Origin: Planctomycetaceae bacterium
GTDB taxonomy: Bacteria; Planctomycetota; Planctomycetia; Planctomycetales; Planctomycetaceae
DNA length: 34,810 nt
Reading direction: 5' to 3'
NCBI GenBank assembly: GCA_021732785.1
Contig: JAKFUG010000016.1
Span: 1-34,810, forward strand
Shown here one piece after another: positions 1 to 8,291 of the stretch (the stretch's first letter is position 1; every line of letters starts with the position of its first letter). The notes beneath the pieces are model-generated. The model saw nothing but the letters and a program-made list of their open reading frames with translations, was not told the origin of the DNA and made no database searches. The position numbers and the translations under genes were made by a program.

Positions 1-36
1 GAAGCCGCCGCCGCCACCGAAGCCGCCGCCGCCACC
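1..36. repeat. 18-bp tandem repeat encoding Gly-rich hexapeptides
   Basis: Two exact copies of an 18-bp unit (1-18 and 19-36) are followed by a degenerate third. On the minus strand they encode GGGGGF-type hexapeptides at the tail of the cysteine-rich lipoprotein. The array may continue outside the window. Confidence 0.8.
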
Positions 37-774
37 GTTGCCGAAGCCACCCTGGTAAATGTGTTCGTAGAACTCAGGCGAACCATCCAGACCGTGCTTT
101 CCGAGGCCGTAGGCCGGCGAAACAAACGTGCGATTGTTCGCGTCGGTGTTGCCGCAATCGGTCAGAATCTGGGCAACCAAAGCCCGGCGATGCGCGTCGA
201 GTTCCGGGTCCGAGTTATTCTCCGATCGTTCGACGATGACGGGGAACGGTGCGCTCCGCATCCGTGCGGCAATTTCGAGAATCTTGTCCTTCCCGTCCGG
301 TGTCAGTTCCGCGGAAGAGAGTACAAAGTCTTTCCGATGCAGAATGAAATCGGCCGCTTCGCCGTTGGTTTGCATCTGATGGAAGTGAGCCCGCTCGACA
401 GCGCCGATAGGATATTGTTGCTGGATTGCCAACGAACGTTGCGAACAGAGGCTGCAGCACCCGCCGCAGCCGGAAAACTTTCCGAACAGGCCTTTTTTGC
501 CGCAGTCATTGCAACCGGTGTCGCAACCGGACGAGCAACTCTTGCACTTCGAAAAGTGGCCGAATTTAGGAAGTTTGCTCACCTTCCCGCAGGAGCCGTC
601 GCCGCAGCCGGTGCTGCAACTTCCATCACTGCAGCCACCGGTCGCGCAGCCGCCGCCATCGCAGGAACTGCAGCCGTGCTGACCCCACATCGAGGTCGTG
701 GCACAGCCGGTCGCGGACAGCACGGCTCCCAACAGCAGGCCGAAAGTCAGCCCGCGATTCGTGATTTGGAACAT
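1..774 (-). CDS. Cysteine-rich OmpA-like lipoprotein, partial (C-terminus beyond window)
   Basis: The minus-strand frame is open from an ATG at 774 to the window edge, giving 258 residues with no stop. The start follows a G-rich Shine-Dalgarno region. The N-terminus is a signal peptide ending in a loose lipobox (ATGC, Cys24), so it is probably a lipoprotein. Residues 24-110 hold 17 cysteines, mostly in Gly/Ser-rich CxxC, CxxxC and CxxxxC spacings. Residues about 143-205 resemble an OmpA-like peptidoglycan-binding fold (LTPDGKDKILEIAARM, then ELDAHRRALVAQIL). The visible end turns into a (GGGGGF)n tract. It lies 113 bp downstream of the secretin gene on the same strand, where Tad loci usually carry the CpaD/RcpB lipoprotein, so a role as pilus-associated outer-membrane lipoprotein is inferred. 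Homology to CpaD is not visible; family and function are uncertain. Confidence 0.8.
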   Translation of the reverse strand, partial: MFQITNRGLTFGLLLGAVLSATGCATTSMWGQHGCSSCDGGGCATGGCSDGSCSTGCGDGSCGKVSKLPKFGHFSKCKSCSSGCDTGCNDCGKKGLFGKFSGCGGCCSLCSQRSLAIQQQYPIGAVERAHFHQMQTNGEAADFILHRKDFVLSSAELTPDGKDKILEIAARMRSAPFPVIVERSENNSDPELDAHRRALVAQILTDCGNTDANNRTFVSPAYGLGKHGLDGSPEFYEHIYQGGFGNGGGGGFGGGGGF

Positions 775-887
775 CCTGTCCCCCCCTGTGAAACATCGGC
801 CGGAGTTGTTCAACGCCGGTGATGATGAGCGATCTCTGCCAACCGCAGCGGCCCCCCGGCACGCGATTGCGGTGTCGTCCTGCCGGT

Positions 888-3041
888 CTAGTATCGGTTC
901 GACCCACCCTGATCGCGGGAGGCCCGCGATGCGTTTCGATCGTACGTCGGACGAGATGTCGTGCCGTTCGTCGGCATAATCGTTTGCGTCGGACGAGTCG
1001 GCGGTGCGTAAGCGGCTTGGGTGGCCCCGTTCGGTCCGGCGTTCGGTGCCATCGCTCCGGAATAATTGGGCGGACGGCGCGGCGGTACCGGAATCGTCGG
1101 TCCGGTGGGGACGGCGGTCGCCGGTCCCGATGGCATGCCATTGGGAAGCGGCGTCGGCGAGGTAAAGCCCGTGCCATTCGGATTCGTCGGCTGCGGCGAG
1201 TACATCGAATTGGCCGGACCCGGATTGAAGTGCTGGTAACCGACATTCGTGCCAACGCTGCCGCTGCCGTACGGCGGCAGTTGATAATAACCGGTGTCCG
1301 GCGACCCTTCGGTCATGTTGTACTTGTAGAACTCGTGATCCATTGGATGCGTGACTTCAAAGCCAGGCATCGGCGGCACTTCGTGGGCATCCATCGGCCG
1401 GACGATTTCCGGCGTGATGAGAATCAACAGTTCGTTCTCTTCCTGCGTCGAGTGCTTGGAAGAAAACAGCAGCGGCCCGACCTTCGGAATATCGCCGAAG
1501 AAAGGAATTCGCGTTTGCACGGTCAATGTCTTGTGAGACAACAGTCCGGCGAGGGCGAGCGTTTGCCCTTCCCGCATTTCCACCGTCGTTTGAATGCGGC
1601 GCGATTGCGTCCCCGGAACTCCCCCGACCGCATTCGCCGTATCGAGATCGCTGTATTCCGCGATCGTGCTGATGCGAATCATGTCGCGGTCTTCAATCGT
1701 CGGCGTGACTTGCAGCGATGTCCCATAACCGCGGAACGAAGTCGTTGCGGCGGCCGCGCCACCCACACCCACCGTTGTCGGCACGGCGAATTCCCCCCCG
1801 GCGAGGAACCGGGCCGAACGACCGCTCAACACCGTCAGTTGTGGCTCCACGAGAATCTTGGCGGTTCCATTGGATGCCAGCCAATTCAGGAACACGCCGA
1901 TTTCACCGTTCTCGAACACGCCCCCCAGCGTTGCCCCGGCACCGGCACCAAGTGATGAGGTGATGAGATGCTGGCCGTCATTGAACAGGACGCTCCAGTC
2001 GATGCCCATGTTGCGGGCCTGCGACCGGTTCAGTTCTGCCAGCCGAACGCGCAGATTGATTTGGAACTCGCCGGGGATCCGCAGTTCGTTGATGATAAAG
2101 CTCGAACCTTGATTGCCGGCGGCATTGCCGTAAAGGAAGTCCAGCCCGCTGCCACCGCCACCGCCGCCCAAAGATCCCCCCGCAAAACCGCCGCCGCCGT
2201 TACCGAACTGCGGTCCGAAGAGGCCGCCGTCCTGATTGATGACTTCGCCGCGGATCATCGCAAGGATGTGGGCCGCTTCTTCCTGGTTGCGGGCCTGACC
2301 GCGTACCACGATCTTGAACGACATCGGGATCAGATAGATCTGGCTGTTGGGGTACAACCGATTGATCTTGGCTTCAAGGCGGCCGTAATCAATCCGGCGT
2401 TGATTGTCGAGGTCCGGATCGCGAATCGTTTTCACGAGATAAATCACCGGTTCGGTATGACCTTCAAACCACAGGTGCAGCGTGGTCGAGCCACGAGCCA
2501 TGCCCAGCAGAGCGAACTCTTTCGGTGCGAATTGAATCAGATCGAGAATCGAAGGATCGGCGATCGCGTAGCGCACCAGATTGGCACGCGTGATCATCAA
2601 CTGGCTGCGACGCTCGATGAGTTCCAGATCGTCCGAATGCTTGGGCATCGATTCGATCAACTCGTGCATCTGGCGCGCGGATTCGGCGGTGTTCTGCACT
2701 TGTTGGATCATGCTCGCCGGATTCGCCCGCAGCGCTCCCGGTGAAAATGGTCCACCGACGGGGGCCACCATTCCCTGCGACGACATCGGCGACGCGTTCA
2801 TCAGGGGCGGCATCAGCGATGAGGAAGGTGAAGCCGCTGGTCCGGTGGGCTGACCCCACATTCCCTGCGAGACGGGTTGCACGCCCGGTTGTTGAGGAAT
2901 TCCGACCGGGAAGCTTTGCGTCCATCCGGTGCTGAGACAGCACCCCAGGATTGCGAGCCCGGCCAGGACTGTCCGTGTCTTCCCGCCGTTGATTCCGCGT
3001 AGAAGCGGAACGCACCGCGAGAAACAAACTGTTGGCACCAT
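888..3041 (-). CDS. cpaC: Type II/III secretion-family secretin, CpaC/RcpA-like (Tad/Flp pilus)
   Basis: This is probably the outer-membrane secretin channel through which a Flp/Tad pilus is extruded. I chose the ATG at 3041 because an AGGAG lies 9 nt upstream of it. An in-frame ATG at 3065 would add 8 residues but has no ribosome site. Counting from 3065, a signal peptide covers about residues 28-50, then a Pro/Gln/Met-rich segment. A pilus-formation N-terminal domain typical of CpaC follows at about 150-220 (LGMARGSTTLHLWFEG), then a BON/N1-like segment at 225-275 and a glycine-rich linker at 280-312. The secretin core at about 335-558 contains LVEPQLTVLSG, FGDIPKVGPLL and the terminal ELLILITPEIV motif. 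The Pro/Asn-rich tail of about 160 residues is longer than usual. The downstream gene encodes a lipoprotein; the pilus ATPase and platform genes are not in view. Confidence 0.9.
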   Translation of the reverse strand: MVPTVCFSRCVPLLRGINGGKTRTVLAGLAILGCCLSTGWTQSFPVGIPQQPGVQPVSQGMWGQPTGPAASPSSSLMPPLMNASPMSSQGMVAPVGGPFSPGALRANPASMIQQVQNTAESARQMHELIESMPKHSDDLELIERRSQLMITRANLVRYAIADPSILDLIQFAPKEFALLGMARGSTTLHLWFEGHTEPVIYLVKTIRDPDLDNQRRIDYGRLEAKINRLYPNSQIYLIPMSFKIVVRGQARNQEEAAHILAMIRGEVINQDGGLFGPQFGNGGGGFAGGSLGGGGGGSGLDFLYGNAAGNQGSSFIINELRIPGEFQINLRVRLAELNRSQARNMGIDWSVLFNDGQHLITSSLGAGAGATLGGVFENGEIGVFLNWLASNGTAKILVEPQLTVLSGRSARFLAGGEFAVPTTVGVGGAAAATTSFRGYGTSLQVTPTIEDRDMIRISTIAEYSDLDTANAVGGVPGTQSRRIQTTVEMREGQTLALAGLLSHKTLTVQTRIPFFGDIPKVGPLLFSSKHSTQEENELLILITPEIVRPMDAHEVPPMPGFEVTHPMDHEFYKYNMTEGSPDTGYYQLPPYGSGSVGTNVGYQHFNPGPANSMYSPQPTNPNGTGFTSPTPLPNGMPSGPATAVPTGPTIPVPPRRPPNYSGAMAPNAGPNGATQAAYAPPTRPTQTIMPTNGTTSRPTYDRNASRASRDQGGSNRY

Positions 3042-3192
3042 GCGAAGGGGCTCCTGACGATCCATCTATTGAGCACGCCCGACCACACTCTCGTCGCAGC
3101 GGTGTGCAAACACCATCGCCACCGGCAAACGTCATCCCGACGATTGCCGCCGACACTGCAACTTGAGTGAAAAGCAGCCTCTGATCGCGAAT

Positions 3193-3219
3193 CTCGTGAC
3201 GGACTAATGACGTCACGAG
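3193..3219. promoter_or_regulatory. Inverted repeat in secretin leader
   Basis: Perfect 8-bp arms CTCGTGAC (3193-3200) and GTCACGAG (3212-3219) are separated by 11 nt. It lies about 150 bp upstream of the secretin start. It could be an operator or a leader hairpin; no known regulator motif is recognised. Confidence 0.3.
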
Positions 3220-3399
3220 GTGTCGATGAGAAGACACTCCGGGTCGATTTATCGGAACTGCCGGTACGATCGGTCCATCGCAATTAGAAACCTGTCAACC
3301 GGGTATCACGGTAACTTATGATCAATCGTTACAAACGATCCAGCTTTACAAACATCCCGGCAGTTCCCGCCGATCGAGCCGAATGAGGGATCCTCCTCG

Positions 3400-3437
3400 G
3401 GAGAAACGAAAGCGCCCCGACATGCAGCCGGGGCGCT
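3400..3437 (-). terminator. Rho-independent terminator of the 3469-3969 gene
   Basis: A 9-bp GC-rich stem (AGCGCCCCG at 3411-3419 with CGGGGCGCT at 3429-3437) and a 9-nt loop are followed on the minus strand by a T-rich stretch (TTTCGTTTC). It lies 31 bp past the stop codon of the exported-protein gene. Confidence 0.75.
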
Positions 3438-3468
3438 GGGAAGCCTGCGCGAAACGAAGCGGACCGCG

Positions 3469-3969
3469 TTACCAGTGCCAATTCGTATCCCGGTTGTAGA
3501 CCGCACGACCGGGGTAGTACCACGGCGCGCGATAGTTGTAGTACGGAAACCGATAGTGGCCATAGATTTGGTCGCGATGGAACCCCGGGCCGTAATGGTC
3601 GTAATACGGGTTTCCGGTGTTCACAAATTGTCCCCCGTTGGGATCATGGTGGAGATAAGGAGATCCCCGGCGAGCTTCGTAACCACCGGGTGCCCAAAAC
3701 GGACCCACTCCTGCGCCCGGACCGGCTCCCGACGTGCCGTATCCACTCGAACCACTTCCGCCAGCGGCATATCCGCCTGACACCGCCGGTGCCGACAGCG
3801 TCCCCTCATAATAAGGAGACGGTTGCACGTACGAACCGCCCGGTGGCATCGCTTGATATGGCGATGCGTACGGAGTGGGTGGCAAATACCCTTGTGCCGT
3901 GGCGGTTGATTCAGCGCCACTCCAAGCCGCGGCCATTCCAACAAGGCCCCATCCCATCGACTTCCACAT
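3469..3969 (-). CDS. Exported Tyr/Gly/Pro-rich protein of unknown function
   Basis: This 166-residue protein starts at the ATG at 3969, preceded by a strong GGAAGGA ribosome site; a longer in-frame extension upstream lacks coding character. Residues 1 to about 26 form a signal peptide (MWKSMGWGLVGMAAAW, cleavage near TATAQ). The mature part is low complexity: a Pro/Tyr-rich segment (about 28-60), a Gly/Ser-rich segment (64-90), then a tail of aromatic motifs such as NPYYDHYG, RFPYYNYRAPWYYPG and a terminal NWHW. I recognise no enzyme domain. It is likely a periplasmic, surface or structural protein. It is transcribed away from the gene at 4276 and ends at its own terminator. Confidence 0.75.
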   Translation of the reverse strand: MWKSMGWGLVGMAAAWSGAESTATAQGYLPPTPYASPYQAMPPGGSYVQPSPYYEGTLSAPAVSGGYAAGGSGSSGYGTSGAGPGAGVGPFWAPGGYEARRGSPYLHHDPNGGQFVNTGNPYYDHYGPGFHRDQIYGHYRFPYYNYRAPWYYPGRAVYNRDTNWHW

Positions 3970-4275
3970 GGTAGTACGTCCTTCCGGTCGCTCAGACGAC
4001 CATTGCGTTGATTGCGCCTCGCGTGGGCGTCGCTGAAACCTACACGGTGAACGACCAGCAGGACGGGACGGAAGCCAGCGGAGAAACTTTTTCGGTCGGG
4101 GAGTTTGACGGCGGTAACGGGTCGGCACCTGCGCGATTCCGCAACTTTTCTATCAGAATTGCGGACTCATGACGGACGTGACGCCGATACCAGATCATGG
4201 TCGCGCCGTTGTCGCGCTCATCGAGCGTCCGACCAACAGGGAACGCGATCTCGCTTCGGGTTCGGGGGAATAGCC
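3970..4275. other. Divergent intergenic region between two exported-protein genes
   Basis: About 306 bp separate the divergent starts at 3969 and 4276, so it must hold both promoters, but no strong -35/-10 pair is visible. A weak inverted repeat (CCGCAA 4139-4144, TTGCGG 4159-4164) is present. Frames stay open upstream of both starts but read as Arg-rich non-coding sequence. Confidence 0.5.
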
Positions 4276-4950
4276 ATGGCTGGCGAACTGTTAACGGTGG
4301 CGTTGAGTTTGATGCTGCAGGTCGGAACTCCGGGACCTTATGGCGGAGCACCGGCACCTTATGCCGGAGGCAACAGTTCCCAGGTGGGAGCGCCCGGGCC
4401 CTCCGAAACGCCCAACTATCCCGCGATGCAGAATGCCTACAATCAATATGGTCACGAAGGTCAGTTCGAACAGCGCTATCCGTTCGATTCCCAGCAGAAC
4501 TGGGTCCACGGTTACTTTCAGGAAATCCCGGCGTACGGCGGCCACGTCTTCTTCCGCCCGTACAACTACAAAGATGTGATGTCGCAGTCACAGACATCCG
4601 CCGGTTGGGGCATGTCGCCCACGATGCCGTACTCGCAGCAATTCTGGCATCGCTATCACGACCAGGCCACGATGCTGAAACTCTCCCGCAGCAACCCCGG
4701 AATGGTCCCCACGCCACCGACGATGTCGCCCGGGTTCGCCCCTCAACAACCGATGGTGATGCCCGCCGCGGCGTATTCCACCTCGGTTGCGCCGGCGAAC
4801 TTCGTTCCACAGTATTTCGTTCCCCAACCGCAATTCGGCTATGCCAATCCGCCGATGAACTCGGCGCCCATGCTTCAGCCGGCCGTCGTCTTCCCAATGC
4901 CAGCGGTACAGCCATCTGTGAATGCAGGGCCCTACCTCGCGCCGCAGTAA
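4276..4950 (+). CDS. Exported Pro/Gln/Met-rich protein of unknown function
   Basis: This 224-residue protein starts at the ATG at 4276, preceded by GGGGGAA at suitable spacing; the frame is open further upstream but that part is Arg-rich and unlike the protein. A short hydrophobic N-terminus (MAGELLTVALSLMLQV) can serve as a signal. A Gly/Pro-rich segment is followed by a better-conserved-looking block at about residues 55-135 (FEQRYPFDSQQNWVHGYFQE, FFRPYNYKDVMSQSQ, FWHRYHDQA), and the C-terminal third is rich in Pro, Gln, Met and Phe. No domain with known activity is recognised. The context of a second exported low-complexity protein suggests an envelope or structural role, which is inference. 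Confidence 0.75.
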   Translation: MAGELLTVALSLMLQVGTPGPYGGAPAPYAGGNSSQVGAPGPSETPNYPAMQNAYNQYGHEGQFEQRYPFDSQQNWVHGYFQEIPAYGGHVFFRPYNYKDVMSQSQTSAGWGMSPTMPYSQQFWHRYHDQATMLKLSRSNPGMVPTPPTMSPGFAPQQPMVMPAAAYSTSVAPANFVPQYFVPQPQFGYANPPMNSAPMLQPAVVFPMPAVQPSVNAGPYLAPQ

Positions 4951-4979
4951 GCGGATGTGGCTCGCAAATGTCCGTCGCG

Positions 4980-5020
4980 AACGCCCGGTCTTGTTCACAA
5001 GACCGGGCGTTATCGTTTTC
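4980..5020 (+). terminator. Strong rho-independent terminator
   Basis: A perfect 14-bp stem (AACGCCCGGTCTTG at 4980-4993 with its complement at 4998-5011) and a 4-nt loop are followed by ATCGTTTTC. It lies 29 bp beyond the stop of the 4276-4950 gene and isolates it from phoD. Confidence 0.9.
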
Positions 5021-5063
5021 TGCTTCGCGCATCTTCATCGATTTCTCTCCGGCGAGGATTGCA

Positions 5064-5080
5064 CGCATCGGACCGATGCG
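5064..5080. promoter_or_regulatory. 17-bp perfect palindrome upstream of phoD
   Basis: CGCATCGG (5064-5071), a single central A, then CCGATGCG (5073-5080). It lies 44 bp before the chosen phoD start and after the preceding terminator, the expected place for an operator. It does not resemble a direct-repeat Pho box. Confidence 0.4.
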
Positions 5081-5124
5081 AAATGCTGTCGGTCAAGTCC
5101 CTTGCTCGTATGGAATGCCTTCCC

Positions 5125-6687
5125 ATGCCTGACGCATCCTTGTGGTCCATGAACCGTCGTGCTTTTGCCCTCTCCGGTTTAGCTCTCGCGTGTCTCCCGT
5201 GGCGAGCGCAGGCGTCATCACTGGTTGTGAAACGGCATCCGGGATTGAAGGATTACCCGTTTACCCTCGGCGTCGCCTCGGGGGATCCCAGTTCTTCGGG
5301 TGTCGTTTTGTGGACGCGGTTGGCTCCCGATCCGTTGAACGGCGGCGGCATGCCCGAGGAAAATATCGAGGTCCGCTGGGTCGTCGCCCATGACGAAGCG
5401 CTGAAGGACATCGCGCAGGAAGGCCGCGCGATTGCGACGCCGCTCTTTGCGCACGCGCTGCATGTGGAAGTCGACGGACTCGAATCGGAGCGCTGGTACT
5501 GGTACGGCTTCTTCCTCGACGGCGATGCCAGCCCCGTGGGTCGCACGCGCACCATGCCCGGCCGCAATGTTATGCCCGCGAAACTGGATTATGCGTTTGC
5601 GTCCTGCCAGCACTTTGAATCCGGTCTCTATACCGCTTACGAACACATGGCGAAGCAGGAACTCGACCTGATTGCACACCTCGGCGATTACATCTACGAA
5701 GGGGCGGGCAAAGAAAAGCTCGTGCGACAGCATGCCGGGCCGAAGTTGAAGACGCTGGACGACTACCGCAACCGTCACGCGCAGTATAAGACCGATGTGC
5801 ATCTGCAAGCGGCACACGCCCGATGTCCCTGGTTGGTCGCCTGGGACGATCACGAGGTCGAGAACAATTACTCGAACGAGATCTCCGAGAATTCGGGCGT
5901 TGATCCGGCCTTCTTTCTGCATCAACGGGCGCAGGCCTACCGGGCTTACTACGAACATATGCCGGTCGGGCCGATGAGCATTCCACAAGGTGCAGCGATG
6001 CGGTTATACAAGACCGTCTCGTTCGGCCGGCTGGCGCAGTTCTCTGTGCTCGACACACGCCAATACCGGACCGATCAACCGTGCGGTGACGGCAACAAAG
6101 CCCCGTGTGAAGGGACCATGGACCCGAAAGCGACGTTGCTGGGGGCCGATCAGGAACACTGGTTGAACAACGCGCTTCTGCAATCCCCGGCACGGTGGAA
6201 TGTCCTCGCTCAACAAGTGATGATGGGCCGCGTTGATCGAAAAGTCGGCCCGGAGGTCACATTCAGCATGGACCAATGGGGCGGTTACCATGTGGCCCGC
6301 ACACGCTTGCTCAGCTTCATCCGCGATCGCCAGATCGTCAACCCGATTGTGATCACCGGCGATATTCATTCCAACTGGGTGAACGATCTGAAGGTCGATT
6401 TCGATCGCCCCGAAGGTCCCACCGTCGCGACCGAGTTCGTCGGCACATCGATCTCATCCGGCGGTAACGGGATCAAAGATCGCCCCGACATTGCGTTAGT
6501 TCAGGCCGAGAACCCGTTCGTCAAATTCCTGAACCTGGAGCGGGGTTATGTCCGCTGTTCGCTGACCCCGGAGCAATACCGCTCGGATTATCACGTGGTG
6601 GAATACGTCGACAAACCGGGTGCGCCGGTGACAACCCGGGCCTCGTTCGTTGTGGAAAACGGTCAACCCGGTGCGAAACCCGTGTAG
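5125..6687 (+). CDS. phoD: PhoD-family alkaline phosphatase/phosphodiesterase, Tat-exported
   Basis: Predicted to hydrolyse phosphomono- and diesters outside the cytoplasm to recover phosphate. At 520 residues it matches the family length. The N-terminus carries a Tat signal (NRRAFALSGLALACLP). The ATG at 5125 is chosen; the ATG at 5149, directly before NRRAF, is equally possible and neither has a strong ribosome site. A PhoD N-terminal domain (FTLGVASGDPSSSGVVLWTR) precedes the metallophosphoesterase domain. Metal-binding motifs are FASCQHFESG, AHLGDYIYEG (about residue 185), WDDHEVENNY (about 240) and ITGDIHSNW (about 411). The cofactor is probably Fe/Ca as in the PhoD family. The gene sits alone between a terminator and a REP-like repeat. 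Confidence 0.95.
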   Translation: MPDASLWSMNRRAFALSGLALACLPWRAQASSLVVKRHPGLKDYPFTLGVASGDPSSSGVVLWTRLAPDPLNGGGMPEENIEVRWVVAHDEALKDIAQEGRAIATPLFAHALHVEVDGLESERWYWYGFFLDGDASPVGRTRTMPGRNVMPAKLDYAFASCQHFESGLYTAYEHMAKQELDLIAHLGDYIYEGAGKEKLVRQHAGPKLKTLDDYRNRHAQYKTDVHLQAAHARCPWLVAWDDHEVENNYSNEISENSGVDPAFFLHQRAQAYRAYYEHMPVGPMSIPQGAAMRLYKTVSFGRLAQFSVLDTRQYRTDQPCGDGNKAPCEGTMDPKATLLGADQEHWLNNALLQSPARWNVLAQQVMMGRVDRKVGPEVTFSMDQWGGYHVARTRLLSFIRDRQIVNPIVITGDIHSNWVNDLKVDFDRPEGPTVATEFVGTSISSGGNGIKDRPDIALVQAENPFVKFLNLERGYVRCSLTPEQYRSDYHVVEYVDKPGAPVTTRASFVVENGQPGAKPV

Positions 6688-6707
6688 AGCGAGCGATTTT
6701 AACCGTA

Positions 6708-6791
6708 GCCCTGTCGCTCCGCGACAGGAAAAGCCGTTGAACATCCACGCTTTCGTTTGGGGTCGGCTTTCCTGTCGCGGAGCGACAGGGC
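6708..6791. repeat. REP-like nested inverted repeat
   Basis: Two nearly perfect complementary arms (6708-6736 and 6764-6791) are separated by 27 nt. Each arm contains its own small palindrome, CTGTCGC-tcc-GCGACAG or its complement. This nested form is typical of bacterial REP/BIME elements. It fills the gap between phoD and the MATE gene and may also act as a terminator or mRNA-end stabiliser for phoD. Confidence 0.8.
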
Positions 6792-6841
6792 GACTTTCTT
6801 CTTCAATTGCCTCGCCGTGGCGAAAGATTTTCGTAGGATAC

Positions 6842-6869
6842 CGTTCTCGCCGAACCCTTTGCGAGAACG
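6842..6869. promoter_or_regulatory. Inverted repeat upstream of MATE gene
   Basis: Perfect 9-bp arms CGTTCTCGC (6842-6850) and GCGAGAACG (6861-6869) are separated by 10 nt and end 45 bp before the MATE start. No T-run follows, so an operator or leader hairpin is more likely than a terminator. The core TTCTCG/CGAGAA recurs upstream of mdtA. Confidence 0.4.
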
Positions 6870-6914
6870 ATTGTCCCAACCAGTGTGAATCGCCTTCGCT
6901 CACTGAGAAGACCG

Positions 6915-8291
6915 ATGTCGGAGAGCCATGACTACCGCGAACTGCCCACGGCGGAGTCGTTACCCGACCATCTCTTTCGACTCGCGCTGCCGGTGCTTGG
7001 CGAGTATCTGCTGATTTTCGGCATCGACTTGTACGACGTGTATCTCGCCGGGCAGTTGGGCAGCGCGGAAACGTCCGCCATCGGCCTCGCGGCGTATGTG
7101 GTGTGGATGGCGTCGCTGATGTTCGGCCTCGTCCGCACGGGCGTCGGAGCGCTGGTGGCCCGCTCATGGGGAGCCGGAGATCGTGTCGCCGCCCGGCAGA
7201 TCACCGCGCGCGGAATGTTCCTGGGGTTCGTGCTCAGTGTGATTGTGTGGCGATTGCTGCAACCACTGGCTCCGTTGTTTGCTCAATCATTGACGCTCGA
7301 AGGGAATTCGCAAGCGGTCGCGACCGATTTCATCCGCTGGGCGGCGCTCGGACAATTGTTCTCCGGGGCCACGCTCATCGGCACCGCGGCGCTGCGCGGA
7401 ACCGGCGACATGCGCACGCCGCTGGCGATTCTCGCCATCACCAATCTGGTCAATATCGTGGCCTCCACCACCTGCGTCTACGGATATGGCCCGATTGCAC
7501 CAATGGGCGTCACCGGGATCGTCATCGGCACGGTCACCGCGCAAGCGACGGGAATGGTCCTCATGCTCTGCGCACTGAGCACCGGCGTCACTCGGTTACC
7601 GCTGGCGTGGCGGGAAGTCCGCTTTCATCGAGAAACGGCATGGCGCATTGTCCGCGTCGGCGGACCGACGGCACTCGATGGGTTGCTGAAGTTTTCGGGA
7701 CACTTTCTCTTTTTGATGGTCATTGCGCGATCGGCCCACGGTGCCTCGAATCAAATCATTCTCGCCGCCCATTTTATTGGCGTGCGAATCGAATCGCTGT
7801 CGTATCTTCCCGCGGAAGCCTGGGGGATTGCCTCGGCGAGTCTCGCGGGACGATTGCTGGGTGCCACCTCGCCGGAAGTCGCGCTCAAAACCGGTCACAT
7901 GGCGGTTCGTCAGTTCGTGTGGTACCCGGTGGTGATCTCGCTGGCCTTCTTCGCGTTCGCGCCACAGATCTATCATGCGATGAACGATGACCCCGCCGTT
8001 GCCGCCGCGGGGGTACCGGCGTTTCGGCTGATGGCGTTGTATCAGGTGCCGAATGCCTGCCTGATTATTTTCGTCTACACGCTGATTGGGGCCGGCGACA
8101 CGCGATTCCCCATGTGGTGCTCGCTTTGTTGCAGCCTGGGAGTCCGCGTCCCCGTCGCGTATCTGTGCGGCGTGGTTCTTGAAGGCGGGCTCTTCGGTGC
8201 ATGGATCGGCATGGGCGTCGACAATTTCATCCGGTCGGCACTCATCTCGTGGCGCTACAGCGCGGGGCATTGGACGCGAACAAAATTATGA
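6915..8291 (+). CDS. MATE-family multidrug/Na+ antiporter
   Basis: An inner-membrane exporter of about 12 transmembrane helices that expels drugs or metabolites in exchange for Na+ or H+. The protein has 458 residues, normal for MATE. Start ATG 6915 follows GAGAAG; a GTG 30 bp upstream is less likely. The two-fold repeat is visible: the first half opens LALPVLGEYLLIFGIDLYDV with GTAALRGTGDMRTPL near residue 165, and the second half opens VGGPTALDGLLKFSGHFLFL with TLIGAGDTRFPMW near residue 395. The substrate cannot be told from sequence. The stop codon overlaps the end of the convergent methyltransferase gene by 6 bp. Confidence 0.93.
   Translation: MSESHDYRELPTAESLPDHLFRLALPVLGEYLLIFGIDLYDVYLAGQLGSAETSAIGLAAYVVWMASLMFGLVRTGVGALVARSWGAGDRVAARQITARGMFLGFVLSVIVWRLLQPLAPLFAQSLTLEGNSQAVATDFIRWAALGQLFSGATLIGTAALRGTGDMRTPLAILAITNLVNIVASTTCVYGYGPIAPMGVTGIVIGTVTAQATGMVLMLCALSTGVTRLPLAWREVRFHRETAWRIVRVGGPTALDGLLKFSGHFLFLMVIARSAHGASNQIILAAHFIGVRIESLSYLPAEAWGIASASLAGRLLGATSPEVALKTGHMAVRQFVWYPVVISLAFFAFAPQIYHAMNDDPAVAAAGVPAFRLMALYQVPNACLIIFVYTLIGAGDTRFPMWCSLCCSLGVRVPVAYLCGVVLEGGLFGAWIGMGVDNFIRSALISWRYSAGHWTRTKL

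Larger units (their letters stand above)
3042..3468. other. Intergenic region upstream of the secretin operon
   Basis: About 430 bp with no convincing gene. It holds the leader of the secretin gene, an inverted repeat at 3193-3219, and the terminator of the next minus-strand gene at 3400-3437. A TTGACA hexamer sits at 3293-3298 on the minus strand, but no good -10 box lies at the right distance. Confidence 0.6.

Noticed and set aside
61..822. Long plus-strand open frame over the cysteine-rich lipoprotein gene
   Set aside because: It is the antisense shadow of a well-formed minus-strand gene with signal peptide and ribosome site; its protein is Ala/Arg-rich and family-less.
3293..3298. TTGACA hexamer upstream of the secretin gene (minus strand)
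   Set aside because: No acceptable -10 box at 15-19 nt, so I do not call a promoter.
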